From Immundisolibacteraceae bacterium (GTDB lineage Bacteria > Pseudomonadota > Gammaproteobacteria > Immundisolibacterales > Immundisolibacteraceae): a stretch of 10,986 nt of DNA. The position numbers and the translations under genes were made by a program. The stretch is taken from the NCBI GenBank assembly GCA_019090185.1, contig JAHRWJ010000131.1, positions 1-10,986 of the forward strand, given 5' to 3'. Of the stretch, positions 1-7,193 are shown piece after piece (position 1 is the stretch's first letter; each line of letters begins with the position of its first letter). Under the pieces are notes generated by a model. It did not search any database and was not told the origin of the DNA. It saw only the letters and a list, made by a program, of their open reading frames with translations.

Positions 1-2924
1 ACCCTTACCCGTGTACTCTCGATAACAGAGGCGGCGATATCCATGCCCGCTCGGCGGTTTTGCAGCGCCTGCTCAACCAGCAAGATCGGGTTATTCACTA
101 CCACACCAATGAGGACTAAAAAGCCGAGCATGGTGATCATGTCAAACGGCTGGTGCACGCTGGGCAACAGGTTCATCAGCCAGAGTCCAAAGATACCCCC
201 GGCAACGCCCAACGGCACAGTGAGCATAATTAAAAACGGATAACCCCAGTGGCGGAAGATCGCCACCATCAGCAGATAGGCCAGCAATACCGCCAGCCCC
301 ATGTTGCCGGTGAGGGCTGTCCGGGTGGCGGTGAGTTTATCGCTGGCACCACCGATTTTAATATCGATCCCGGGAGGCATGCCTTCAGCCTTGAGGGCAT
401 CAACCACCTGATCCTGCACAACTTCAACCGCCGCCTCCAGCGGCATGCCACGCGGCGCAACCACCGACAGAGTAATCGTGCGCTCACCATTGACCCGGCG
501 GATGGTCTCGGTGTTGACGGTCTGGCGTAATTCGGCGACCGCACTCAGCGGTACCACGCCGCCCCGGTCTGTATAAATCGGCAACTCCGCCAGGTCCTCA
601 GGCTGATTAACAATACCGCTACTACTGTGGATATAGATATCAATTTTATCGTCGGCCAGGTAATAGTCATCGTGATAAGCACCATCGGTCAGCGCCCAGA
701 CCAGGTAACCAAGCTCATCTGCATCCACACCCAGCTCAGCGGCCCGCTGCCAATCGGGACGAATTTCAACCATCGGCTGGCCCAGGCTCAGGGATGATGG
801 TGAAGGTTTGATCTGTGGATCATCGAGTACCTGCTTGGCACGTAAAAAGGCTTTCAGCCCCATACCAAACAGCGGCTCTAAATCAGGGCCACTGATTTCC
901 AGGTCCATACTGCGAGTACCACCCTCGTTGCCGGAGAACAGGGAGCCACGGGCTGAAAAGGCGATCATGCCGGGGTAATTGGCATTTTTTTCGGTGAGGA
1001 TATCGATCATGGCATCGATATCCTGCGCTTCTGAGGTGCCACCAATCATAAGAAGGTTGCTCGAACTGGCCATGCTCAGCAGCCAGCGCACCGAAGGCGC
1101 GGGACGCTCACCCTGGCGAAACAAAATTGGGTCGACACCCACCTCGGGCACGAAGGTATCGAGCATCTGCTGTTCGATACTGATCATCTGCTGCAGGTTG
1201 TAACCCGGCGGTGGGAACATCAGGGTAAAGGTTATCGCCTCTTCCCCCTCAGGCAGATACTCTGCTTTTGGGGTGAGCTGCCAAACCAGGCCGATGGCCA
1301 GCGCCAGCACCAGCCCAATCAAAATCAACTGTCGGGTAACACTGGGCATTAACCATTCGACAAAACCCATCACATTACGATTAAAACTGCGCCCAATGCG
1401 ACTGAGTAGTGCGTTAGGGTCGCCAGCCCGACTACCCACCCCATGCATATTGGCCGATGCCGACGGCACCAGGGTAATCGCCACCAGCATGGAGAAAATG
1501 ATCGACGCAGAGATGGCAATGGCAATGTCAGAATAGAGCTGGCCGACCTCTTCTTGCATGGTCATTAAGGGCACAAACACGAAAATAGTGGTCAGGGTCG
1601 AGGCCAACACGGCGGTCCAGACCTCTCGCACCCCGGCTAGAGCTGCATCAAAGCGCTCTTTACCCATCTGCCGATGACGCTGAATATTTTCCAGCACCAC
1701 AATACTGTTATCCAGGGTCATGCCGATGGCAAAGGCGACCCCAGACAGGGAAATAACGTTAATGGTGCGTCCGGTGATCAATAACCCCAGAAAAGCGGCG
1801 ATGGTGCAAACCGGAATACCGATCGCGCCAATAAAGGTGGAGGACGCCGAACGCAAAAACAGATAAAGCACCCCCAGCGCCAGCAGTGCACCCAGCACCA
1901 GGTTGGAGGCAATCACCCCAACCGCCTGTTTGATGTAGAGCGTATCGGCGTGCAGAAAACGTAGGTAAAGCCCCCGTGGTTCCATTAAATTTGGATTGAC
2001 ATGAGTATCGACCGCAGCGGCGACCCTAGCGGCCACATCCATAATATTGGCACCGCGCTGACGTTTAATATTCAACATCAATCCAGGCTTACCGTTGTAG
2101 CGGGATTCATTGCGTTGTTCGGCCACAGTCATCTCTGCATAGCCCAGATCACGCATGTAAATCAGCTCACCATCGCGACGAGCGATAACGCTATTCTCGA
2201 TCTCTTCAACCGACTCGAACCGACCCAGGGTACGCACCAGGTAGCGGCGCTTGCCCGCATCCAGATCGCCGCCGGAGACATCACGATTACGACGCAGCAG
2301 CGCCTGGCGAAATTCAGTTAGGGTGATTTTGCGCTGGGCCAGCTTGGCCGGGTCTATATAGATACGCAGCTGGCGATTCATGCCACCATCTATACGCACC
2401 TCAGAAACCCCGGCGACCCGTTCGATGGCAGTTTTGACGTGATCCTCTAGATAATCTAGCTGGGTCTGAATATCGATACCAAGCGGATTACCCTCCGCCG
2501 GTTCAACGATATAGAAAATGAACCAATTGTCGGAAAACGCCGAGGTAAGAATCCGCGGCTGATCGACATTAGCCGGGTAGTCATCAACCTGTGACAAGGC
2601 ATTGTTGGTACGAATCAACACCTCGTTAATATCAGTGCCGAGGGCAAATTCCAGCTCCACCACCGCCATGCCGGTGTTGGCCAGTGAGGTCATTTTTTGT
2701 AAATTAGGCAGGGTGCGCAGGAACTCTTCCTGCTCGACAATGATCTCGCGCTCGACATCCTGGGGCGTGGCGCCAGGCCAGACGGTTTCCACGGTCAAGG
2801 TGGTCATATCCATATCGGGAATCATCTGGATTGGCACCCGAAAAATCGACACCAACCCCAGCACGGTCACTACCAGAGCGGCCACCGCCACCACTACGCC
2901 GTTGTTAATCGCCGCTCGAAACAT
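1..2924 (-). CDS. RND-family efflux transporter, inner-membrane permease subunit (3' end cut by window edge)
   Basis: This is the proton-driven pump subunit of a tripartite efflux system (AcrB/HAE superfamily) and exports small molecules from the inner membrane or periplasm. About 974 codons are open to the left edge; family proteins are about 1,030-1,050 residues, so the last two membrane helices are missing. TM1 is at about residues 9-27. A large periplasmic domain (about 28-330) includes the porter-type segment PIQMIPDMDM. A block of helices follows from about 335, with the TM4 motif GMTLDNSIVVLENI at 401-414. A second periplasmic domain follows, and the TM10 motif GVVVNNPILLVEQ lies near 940-952. 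The AcrB proton-relay Asp pair is Asp405-Asn406 here, and the TM10 Lys position appears to be Asn944/945. The ATG at 2924 has an AGGAG Shine-Dalgarno nine bases upstream that overlaps the adaptor's stop codon, so the two genes form one operon. The substrate is unknown. Confidence 0.93.
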   Translation of the reverse strand, partial: MFRAAINNGVVVAVAALVVTVLGLVSIFRVPIQMIPDMDMTTLTVETVWPGATPQDVEREIIVEQEEFLRTLPNLQKMTSLANTGMAVVELEFALGTDINEVLIRTNNALSQVDDYPANVDQPRILTSAFSDNWFIFYIVEPAEGNPLGIDIQTQLDYLEDHVKTAIERVAGVSEVRIDGGMNRQLRIYIDPAKLAQRKITLTEFRQALLRRNRDVSGGDLDAGKRRYLVRTLGRFESVEEIENSVIARRDGELIYMRDLGYAEMTVAEQRNESRYNGKPGLMLNIKRQRGANIMDVAARVAAAVDTHVNPNLMEPRGLYLRFLHADTLYIKQAVGVIASNLVLGALLALGVLYLFLRSASSTFIGAIGIPVCTIAAFLGLLITGRTINVISLSGVAFAIGMTLDNSIVVLENIQRHRQMGKERFDAALAGVREVWTAVLASTLTTIFVFVPLMTMQEEVGQLYSDIAIAISASIIFSMLVAITLVPSASANMHGVGSRAGDPNALLSRIGRSFNRNVMGFVEWLMPSVTRQLILIGLVLALAIGLVWQLTPKAEYLPEGEEAITFTLMFPPPGYNLQQMISIEQQMLDTFVPEVGVDPILFRQGERPAPSVRWLLSMASSSNLLMIGGTSEAQDIDAMIDILTEKNANYPGMIAFSARGSLFSGNEGGTRSMDLEISGPDLEPLFGMGLKAFLRAKQVLDDPQIKPSPSSLSLGQPMVEIRPDWQRAAELGVDADELGYLVWALTDGAYHDDYYLADDKIDIYIHSSSGIVNQPEDLAELPIYTDRGGVVPLSAVAELRQTVNTETIRRVNGERTITLSVVAPRGMPLEAAVEVVQDQVVDALKAEGMPPGIDIKIGGASDKLTATRTALTGNMGLAVLLAYLLMVAIFRHWGYPFLIMLTVPLGVAGGIFGLWLMNLLPSVHQPFDMITMLGFLVLIGVVVNNPILLVEQALQNRRAGMDIAASVIESTRVR

Positions 2925-2933
2925 AGTCTGATG

Positions 2934-2938
2934 CTCCT
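2934..2938 (-). promoter_or_regulatory. Shine-Dalgarno of the RND permease, overlapping the adaptor stop codon
   Basis: On the minus strand the sequence TAGGAG contains both the adaptor's TAG stop and the AGGAG ribosome-binding site of the permease, nine bases before its ATG. This fixes the permease start and suggests translational coupling. Confidence 0.75.
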
Positions 2939-4046
2939 AGTGTTGGGCGAGGATTCGAACCGGCAACCCAGGACGCATGCGCTCATTGCCCTGCTCCACC
3001 ACCTGATCTGCCGCGGCCAACGGGCCTGAAACAATCTCTACCCAGCCACCCTGGCTTCGGCCCAGCACAACCGGTGCCGGTACAACCTGTAACTGACCAG
3101 CCTGGCCGGTCACCTTCCAGAGCAAAACCGAACCATTGGCCTGGCGCACCAGCGCATCTGCCGGCACTTGCAACACCGGCTCCGCACCACCAATCAACTG
3201 TAGGGTGATATCCACCGACATACCCGGTGCCATTCGCCCCTCTGGATTGGGCAGATCGATCAACAGCGGAAAAGTACGACTAGCGGGATTAGCAGCGGTC
3301 ACCTTACGGCTGATAGTCGCGGTCAGGGTCTCGCCGGGCAGTGCCTGAAACTGCAGTAACGCCTCCCCGCCTTCTTTAACCAGATTAAAATAACGCTGGG
3401 GTAAGGCCGCTGTAATTCTGAGCTGCGCCAGTTCGTCCAGCATCAGCAGGGGATCACCGGGGCGCACCCAGCTACCGAGTTCGGTCTGTTTGCGACTGAT
3501 CACACCACCAAAAGGCGCTTTAACCAGATGACGCTGCAGATCATCTTCGGCCCTGGCGACACTGGCCTGGGCCGCAGCGCGATCGGCTATTGCCCGGTTG
3601 AGCTCTGCTTCGGCTAGATCGTAACTGCCCTGGGCTGCGGCCTGAGATTGCAGCAACTCGCCCTGACGCTGCTCTTTGAGACGACCCAGCTTGACATCCG
3701 CGTCTGCCCGACGACGACCCGCTTGTTCAAAGGAGAGCTGCAACTGGCTCGGTTGGGCTCGTAATCGCAACAAGGGATCACCGAATTCAACCTGATCACC
3801 TTCATCAACCAGCAGTTCACTGACCAATCCGGCAACCTCCGCCGACAGCACGCTGTGACGCCGAGCCTCGACACTGCCACTGAGTTTGACTTGCGACTGT
3901 AAGGTTGCCAAACGCACCTCAACAACCGTAATCGGCGCTGCCCCCTCTGCAGCCGCCAAACCACTCACCAGACCAGCACTGAGTGTGAGCAGTAGTCCGA
4001 AACCAATCCGAGAAAACCCCAAGCACCCCACCCTAGCTATCGTCAT
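2937..4046 (-). CDS. RND efflux periplasmic adaptor subunit (membrane fusion protein)
   Basis: A 369-residue periplasmic adaptor that would link the downstream RND permease to an outer-membrane channel. Residues 1 to about 33 form a signal peptide ending near LAAA/EG; there is no convincing lipobox. The barrel-sandwich (lipoyl-like) halves lie at about 55-98 and 173-205, the second carrying the family hallmark APFGGVISRK followed by GSWVRPGD. Between them, about 100-172, is an Ala/Gln/Arg-rich alpha-helical hairpin, fairly short for the family. The beta-barrel (about 207-285, with RMAPGMSVDI) and the membrane-proximal domain (about 290-369, starting VLQVPADALV) complete the canonical order. 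The ATG at 4046 is preceded by GGAGG with a 7-base spacer, which supports this start. The stop is 12 bases before the permease ATG, so the genes are co-transcribed. No outer-membrane TolC-type gene is present in the window. Confidence 0.93.
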   Translation of the reverse strand: MTIARVGCLGFSRIGFGLLLTLSAGLVSGLAAAEGAAPITVVEVRLATLQSQVKLSGSVEARRHSVLSAEVAGLVSELLVDEGDQVEFGDPLLRLRAQPSQLQLSFEQAGRRRADADVKLGRLKEQRQGELLQSQAAAQGSYDLAEAELNRAIADRAAAQASVARAEDDLQRHLVKAPFGGVISRKQTELGSWVRPGDPLLMLDELAQLRITAALPQRYFNLVKEGGEALLQFQALPGETLTATISRKVTAANPASRTFPLLIDLPNPEGRMAPGMSVDITLQLIGGAEPVLQVPADALVRQANGSVLLWKVTGQAGQLQVVPAPVVLGRSQGGWVEIVSGPLAAADQVVEQGNERMRPGLPVRILAQH

Positions 4047-4077
4047 TCCCTCTCCTCCAATGACTCAGAATTTTTGC

Positions 4078-4106
4078 ATTTCAACCGCCACCAAACAAGC
4101 TGTAAC
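4078..4106 (-). promoter_or_regulatory. Candidate sigma70 promoter of the RND efflux operon
   Basis: On the minus strand, GTTACA (4106-4101) and TGAAAT (4083-4078) are separated by 17 bases; each matches its consensus hexamer at 4 of 6 positions. The pair lies between the intrinsic terminator of the preceding beta-barrel gene and the adaptor start, where an independent promoter is expected. The match is weak and the call rests partly on position. Confidence 0.35.
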
Positions 4107-4125
4107 CAAACGCCAAATGGCGGAC

Positions 4126-4156
4126 AAAAAAAATCCCGGCATCCAAGCCGGGATTT
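4126..4156 (-). terminator. Rho-independent terminator after the outer-membrane beta-barrel gene
   Basis: AAATCCCGGC (4131-4140) and GCCGGGATTT (4147-4156) form a perfect 10-base-pair stem with a 6-base loop. Read on the minus strand, the stem runs into eight consecutive T residues (complement of 4126-4133). It lies 63 bases downstream of the stop codon at 4219 and should separate that gene from the efflux operon. There is no comparable T tract on the plus strand, so it acts mainly in the minus direction. Confidence 0.9.
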
Positions 4157-4218
4157 ACATACTAGCTAGCTTTAACTGGCCTTTAAAAAAGCTCTTTATT
4201 GCCTATCGTTACAAAGGA

Positions 4219-4806
4219 TTAGAACCCCCAAACCACGCTGGCAGAAATCAACTGCATATCATCATCAGCCACTTCTTCAAAACGCTCCCATTCGACTCGA
4301 AAGCCAAGATGTTCGGTAACAGAATATTGAACACCAAGACCGTAGGCCAAATCGGTTCCATCGTCATCCGCACTGACCGATACCGCGCCAAGACTCCCAC
4401 TACCGTTAGCATCCCAACGAAACATACCCACTCGACCCAGCAAGCTCAACTGTTCAGTCAGTGGCAGGGTGCCGGTAAATGAGACTCCAAAACCATCAAT
4501 ATCAACATCGGCAGTGGCTGCAACGGCACCAATAGTACCAACCGCATCGGCCTTACCAAGGTCAGCATAAAAAACTTCCACGCCAAAGTTTTCGTCGATC
4601 TGATAGCCACCAACCACTTTCCAGCCGCGATCCCTATCATCACAACTGCCAGTAAAGCCCGCCCCGCCAAGATCACCACAGGTGTCATCGGCTTCGGTGG
4701 TACCCCCACCGACAGCCAGGTAATAACTATCATCAGCCATCACTGGTGCCGCCATAACAACACCAAAAGCTGCAATCGCAATACCGCTCATCCATTTATT
4801 ATTCAT
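4219..4806 (-). CDS. Small outer-membrane beta-barrel protein (OmpA-transmembrane/OMP_b-brl type)
   Basis: A 195-residue secreted protein, probably an 8-stranded outer-membrane barrel. Residues 1-24 are a signal peptide with cleavage after VMA, before DDSYY. The mature part alternates amphipathic strands with Asp- and Gly-rich loops. The block GWKVVGGYQIDENFGVEVFY (61-80) followed by ADLGK resembles the OmpA-like barrel signature. The chain ends in VVWGF, a C-terminal aromatic typical of substrates of the BAM assembly complex. Cys43 and Cys55 lie in the first loop region and could form a disulfide across CGDLGGAGFTGSC. The family has no peptidoglycan-binding domain at this length. A GGGAG Shine-Dalgarno lies about 12 bases before the ATG, slightly far. 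The gene is monocistronic: it is preceded by a long gene-free stretch and followed by a strong terminator. Whether it acts as a structural protein, adhesin or uptake pore cannot be told. Confidence 0.85.
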   Translation of the reverse strand: MNNKWMSGIAIAAFGVVMAAPVMADDSYYLAVGGGTTEADDTCGDLGGAGFTGSCDDRDRGWKVVGGYQIDENFGVEVFYADLGKADAVGTIGAVAATADVDIDGFGVSFTGTLPLTEQLSLLGRVGMFRWDANGSGSLGAVSVSADDDGTDLAYGLGVQYSVTEHLGFRVEWERFEEVADDDMQLISASVVWGF

Positions 4807-5017
4807 CTGTTCTAACTACTCCCTGGTTTATGTTTTTTGCTTATTTTTACTAAAACTAAATCCATTTGACCAAATTGCCCCGATTACTCAGCACAACCAA
4901 AAATCGGCTTCGTTATACCTTAATTTGACAGAGGACTACAGTAAAAAACAAAACCAACCAAACCCACAAAGATAGCCCCGTTTTTCATAGCCATAAGACA
5001 CTGAAAAATAGACTAAA

Positions 5018-5099
5018 ACCAGTAACTATCACTAGCCATTTCTAATTTGGGAAAGTTTGGTGCGCGCCACAAAAACTCTCTCTGCCGTTAGTTACTGGT
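5018..5099. repeat. Perfect 11-base inverted repeat with 60-base spacer
   Basis: ACCAGTAACTA at 5018-5028 is the exact reverse complement of TAGTTACTGGT at 5089-5099. The spacer contains a smaller imperfect dyad, TGGTGCGCGCCA, near 5058-5069. The whole could fold as a cruciform or long hairpin, or be the remains of a small non-autonomous element. No flanking target-site duplication is visible. Confidence 0.55.
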
Positions 5100-5273
5100 A
5101 GCCGTTCTTATGCCGAGGATGGTATTGCCCTGAGTGATGAACACGGCCAATACAACCAGGCACCTCGATTACCGACAATATAAAGAAGGCGGTTAACTAG
5201 ACCGATGGCAAGCTGCCAAACCCCATTAACACCCATTGAAAACTAACCAGCATTGATGCTCAAAACCAACCAC

Positions 5274-5295
5274 ACCGAATGGTGACTATTTCGGT
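5274..5295 (-). terminator. Possible weak terminator of the universal stress protein operon
   Basis: ACCGAA (5274-5279) and TTCGGT (5290-5295) form a 6-base-pair stem with a 10-base loop about 50 bases beyond the stop of the last stress-protein gene. On the minus strand it is followed only by a mixed G/T run (GTGGTTGGTTTT). Position fits a terminator, but stem and T tract are weak. Confidence 0.3.
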
Positions 5296-5343
5296 TTAAA
5301 GAACCTCTGAAAAGGAACTTACTAGCCCATCAGTAATTTCCGG

Positions 5344-5784
5344 TCATGATTCATATCTCACCGTAAACACCGGACAGGGCGCGCATCGCACAACATACTC
5401 AGCCGTACTACCCAGCAGCATGTGCATCAGCCCGGAGTAACCATGTGTGCCGATAACGATCAGGTCGCTGGCCTGAGTGGCTGCGCACTTAACCAGCTCT
5501 GTGCCCGCATGGCCGTGGAGGATGACCGGGTGGTCCTGCTCAATACCCTCCAGATGGCTATCACCTAAGGCTCGTAACCTTTCCAGCGCGCGCTCCTCCA
5601 GATCGGGGTCGAGCACCCCTGCCATACTAATTTCGGCGGGCATTGGCATGGGTTCCACCACGTAAGCCATCAGTACCGAGGCATTGAACAACCGAGCCAT
5701 TTCTGCCGCATAGGTCAGCGCTTTGATGCTGGGGTCAGAAAAATCTACCGGCGCTAGAATGCTCTTTATCGCTATTGTTGCCAT
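5344..5784 (-). CDS. Universal stress protein, UspA family (ATP-binding type), second gene of pair
   Basis: A 146-residue cytoplasmic single-domain Usp. It begins with the family's first strand, IKSILAPVDFSDPS, and ends with the nucleotide-binding signature G-x2-G-x9-G-S (GTHGYSGLMHMLLGS) followed by VVRCAPCPVFTV, so it should bind ATP like MJ0577-type members. Usp proteins support survival under starvation, redox or anaerobic stress, usually as dimers. The frame extends 15 codons upstream to a GTG at 5829 that overlaps the preceding gene's stop. I prefer the ATG at 5784 because AAAGGGAA lies about six bases before it and because the Usp fold starts right after it. The gene follows its paralogue by 44 bases and is probably in the same operon; the two are related but clearly diverged. 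Confidence 0.9.
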   Translation of the reverse strand: MATIAIKSILAPVDFSDPSIKALTYAAEMARLFNASVLMAYVVEPMPMPAEISMAGVLDPDLEERALERLRALGDSHLEGIEQDHPVILHGHAGTELVKCAATQASDLIVIGTHGYSGLMHMLLGSTAEYVVRCAPCPVFTVRYES

Positions 5785-5828
5785 GATCGCTTCCCTTTTA
5801 AAGATATGTTTCGATGATGAATCAGCCA

Positions 5829-6278
5829 CTAAGGTGACAAGCCATGTGGCCCCACAGTCAGCACCGGGCAGCCGGCACCACGCACCACTCGCTCGGTCTT
5901 ACTACCCAATAACAGCTTCCGAAATCCCTGGTGGCCATGGGTACCCATAACGATCAAATTACACCCTTTATCGGCAGCAGTGTTAATGATTATCGTTGCC
6001 GGCTCGCCCTCGCCGGCCAGGGTTAAAGCATCAACACCATGCCGAACAACCAGGTCACGCAACTGCTGCAACTTATCGATAATCTGTTCGGTGTGGTTGG
6101 CCTCGATGATCGCCGCCGTATTGAACTCCATCGGCGCAACTACCGGCTCTATGACATAAAACAGCAGTAATTGGGCACGACACCGATGAGCCAGCTCTTC
6201 AGCATAGGCCAGTGCATGCAGCGAAATCGGCGAAAAATCAACTGGCATTAAAATTTTGGTGATCTCAGCAGTTTTCAT
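5829..6278 (-). CDS. Universal stress protein, UspA family (ATP-binding type), first gene of pair
   Basis: A 149-residue cytoplasmic Usp. It opens with ITKILMPVDFSPIS and carries the complete ATP-binding signature GTHGHQGFRKLLLGS (G-x2-G-x9-G-S), then ERVVRGAGCPVLTV. Length and domain order are standard for single-domain members. The ATG at 6278 has a GGGG run about eight bases upstream, a modest ribosome site. It is the promoter-proximal gene of a two-gene Usp operon, and a near-consensus FNR/ANR box lies about 60 bases before the start. That suggests induction under oxygen limitation, as known for several Anr-controlled Usp genes of Pseudomonas. A role in low-oxygen survival is inferred from this site, not shown by the protein. 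Confidence 0.92.
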   Translation of the reverse strand: MKTAEITKILMPVDFSPISLHALAYAEELAHRCRAQLLLFYVIEPVVAPMEFNTAAIIEANHTEQIIDKLQQLRDLVVRHGVDALTLAGEGEPATIIINTAADKGCNLIVMGTHGHQGFRKLLLGSKTERVVRGAGCPVLTVGPHGLSP

Positions 6279-6332
6279 GATCTATGCCCCACTTGGTTTA
6301 CCACTATCATCCGCTCACTAGCCGTTAACTCA

Positions 6333-6346
6333 TTGATATACCTCAA
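6333..6346. promoter_or_regulatory. Candidate FNR/ANR binding site upstream of the Usp operon
   Basis: TTGAT-ATAC-CTCAA matches the FNR/ANR/DNR consensus TTGAT-N4-ATCAA at 9 of its 10 defined bases. On the minus strand it is followed by a -10-like GATAGT at 6308-6303, placing the box centre about 42 bases before a plausible transcription start, the class II activator position. It would serve the stress-protein pair. Confidence 0.55.
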
Positions 6347-6369
6347 CCCGGCCATGGATGGGCATCAGA

Positions 6370-7113
6370 TCAAGGCAAGTGCTGATTCAACTCCTGCCAT
6401 AACCCTTGATAGGCGTCAGCGGCCAGATCACCTCCGTCATGCTCGGCCACCGGCCGACGGGTGACGCTCATCCGCTCCACCGCATTAGTGAATGGAATAT
6501 AACTGACTAGTAGCTGGGGTAGTGCGGTTGGTGGCAGCTCCAGCCATTGCCGATGCAAGCTGATGCGGTAATCAATCATATTCAGAAATGGCAACACCTG
6601 GTCAGGGCTAACCTGGCAGGTTTTACTAATGTCCTGCACCTGCTGCCAGCCAGCCAGTGCCTCCGGGCCGGGAATCAAAGGCACCAGCACCAGGTCAGCG
6701 GCGGAAATAACGCTGTCAACCAACTTAGGCTCATCTGCAGGGCTATCAAGCACCACCAGGTCATAATCATCTGCCAGCGGTTTCAGCAGGGCTTTGACCA
6801 CCCGCATTGAATCGGCAGCACCGTTGATCAGCTGTTCCAGGTTGCGATAAGCCCAGCGGCCCGGCACTACCGCGAGGTTGTCATAGTCGCTGGTAATAAT
6901 CTGGTCAGCCAGGGTCACCCGACCCGCAAGCACATTCACCATTCGACGGTTAGGATTGCTAGTTGCCCCCAGAAGCAGCCCCGCCTCCGCCTGGGTGTTC
7001 AAATCCCAAAGCAAAGTACGCAGACCATTTTTTGCTGCGATCCAGGCCAAATTCACCGCGGTCGAGGTTTTACCGACTCCGCTTTCAATGTTATGGATTG
7101 CTACGATACGCAT
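6370..7113 (-). CDS. Orphan ParA/MinD-family P-loop ATPase with altered Walker A motif
   Basis: A 247-residue cytoplasmic protein of the ParA/Soj/MinD group, whose members form ATP-dependent dimers that position DNA, protein clusters or machinery. It opens with MRIVAIHN and a Walker A ESGVGKTS (10-17), then LLWDLNTQ (34-41) at the place of the usual DLDPQ, and Walker B YDLVVLDSP (117-125). The signature lysine that starts the deviant Walker A in ParA proteins (KGGxGKT) is Glu10, followed by Ser11 instead of Gly, and Asp-Pro of DLDPQ is Asn-Thr. The catalytic P-loop lysine, Lys15, is kept. No ParB gene or parS-like cluster is nearby, so plasmid-type partition is unlikely. The ATG at 7113 has no clear Shine-Dalgarno. 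The gene follows the regulator by 80 bases and may be co-transcribed with it. Its cargo is unknown. Confidence 0.85.
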   Translation of the reverse strand: MRIVAIHNIESGVGKTSTAVNLAWIAAKNGLRTLLWDLNTQAEAGLLLGATSNPNRRMVNVLAGRVTLADQIITSDYDNLAVVPGRWAYRNLEQLINGAADSMRVVKALLKPLADDYDLVVLDSPADEPKLVDSVISAADLVLVPLIPGPEALAGWQQVQDISKTCQVSPDQVLPFLNMIDYRISLHRQWLELPPTALPQLLVSYIPFTNAVERMSVTRRPVAEHDGGDLAADAYQGLWQELNQHLP

Positions 7114-7172
7114 TACTATTTATCGACTGACCTGAGAAAGACTGTATTGAAACAAAGAGACCCGCTCGCAAA

Positions 7173-7193
7173 AAGCAGACCTCCACAAGAGGT
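7173..7193 (-). terminator. Possible weak terminator or attenuator after the regulator gene
   Basis: ACCTC (7179-7183) and GAGGT (7189-7193) form a 5-base-pair stem with a 5-base loop immediately after the regulator's TGA. On the minus strand it is followed by TCTGCTTTTT. The short stem suggests partial termination at most, leaving read-through into the ParA-like gene possible. Confidence 0.3.

Larger units (their letters stand above)
4807..5343. other. 537-base stretch with no convincing gene
   Basis: This stretch separates the beta-barrel gene from the stress-protein operon. It is AT-rich near 4830-4960, where the beta-barrel gene's promoter must lie. A TATAAC hexamer sits on the minus strand at 4917-4912, but its -35 is poor, and a TGGTCA/TAAAAA pair closer to the start is also weak, so I assign no promoter. 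The middle holds a perfect 11-base inverted repeat, listed separately. A plus-strand frame open from about 5046 to 5138 (46 codons, no ATG, containing VTGSRSYAEDGIALSDEHG) has protein-like composition and could be a gene remnant, but I do not recognise it. No RNA gene or insertion sequence is visible. Confidence 0.6.

Noticed and set aside
249..2931. Several 60-110 codon plus-strand frames in the permease region
   Set aside because: All are antisense to the continuous RND permease frame and encode low-complexity, unrecognisable peptides.
3886..4482. 198-codon plus-strand open frame
   Set aside because: It lies antisense across the adaptor start, a strong terminator and the beta-barrel gene, whose frames have signal peptides and family motifs. 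The translation shows no recognisable domain.
4912..4917. TATAAC on the minus strand as a promoter for the beta-barrel gene
   Set aside because: The sequence 17 bases upstream (TGTAGT) is a poor -35, and the site is over 100 bases from the start codon.
5249..5260. Palindrome AGCAT-TG-ATGCT
   Set aside because: A 5-base stem with a 2-base loop cannot form a useful hairpin, and no T tract or partner site accompanies it.
5785..5829. GTG start overlapping the preceding stop for the second Usp gene
   Set aside because: It has no Shine-Dalgarno and would add 15 residues not seen in the Usp fold, while the ATG at 5784 has AAAGGGAA at good spacing.
6370..7113. Plasmid or integrative-element partition system suggested by the ParA-like gene
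   Set aside because: No ParB, repeats, replication or integrase gene lies nearby, and the flanking genes are ordinary chromosomal stress and catabolic genes.
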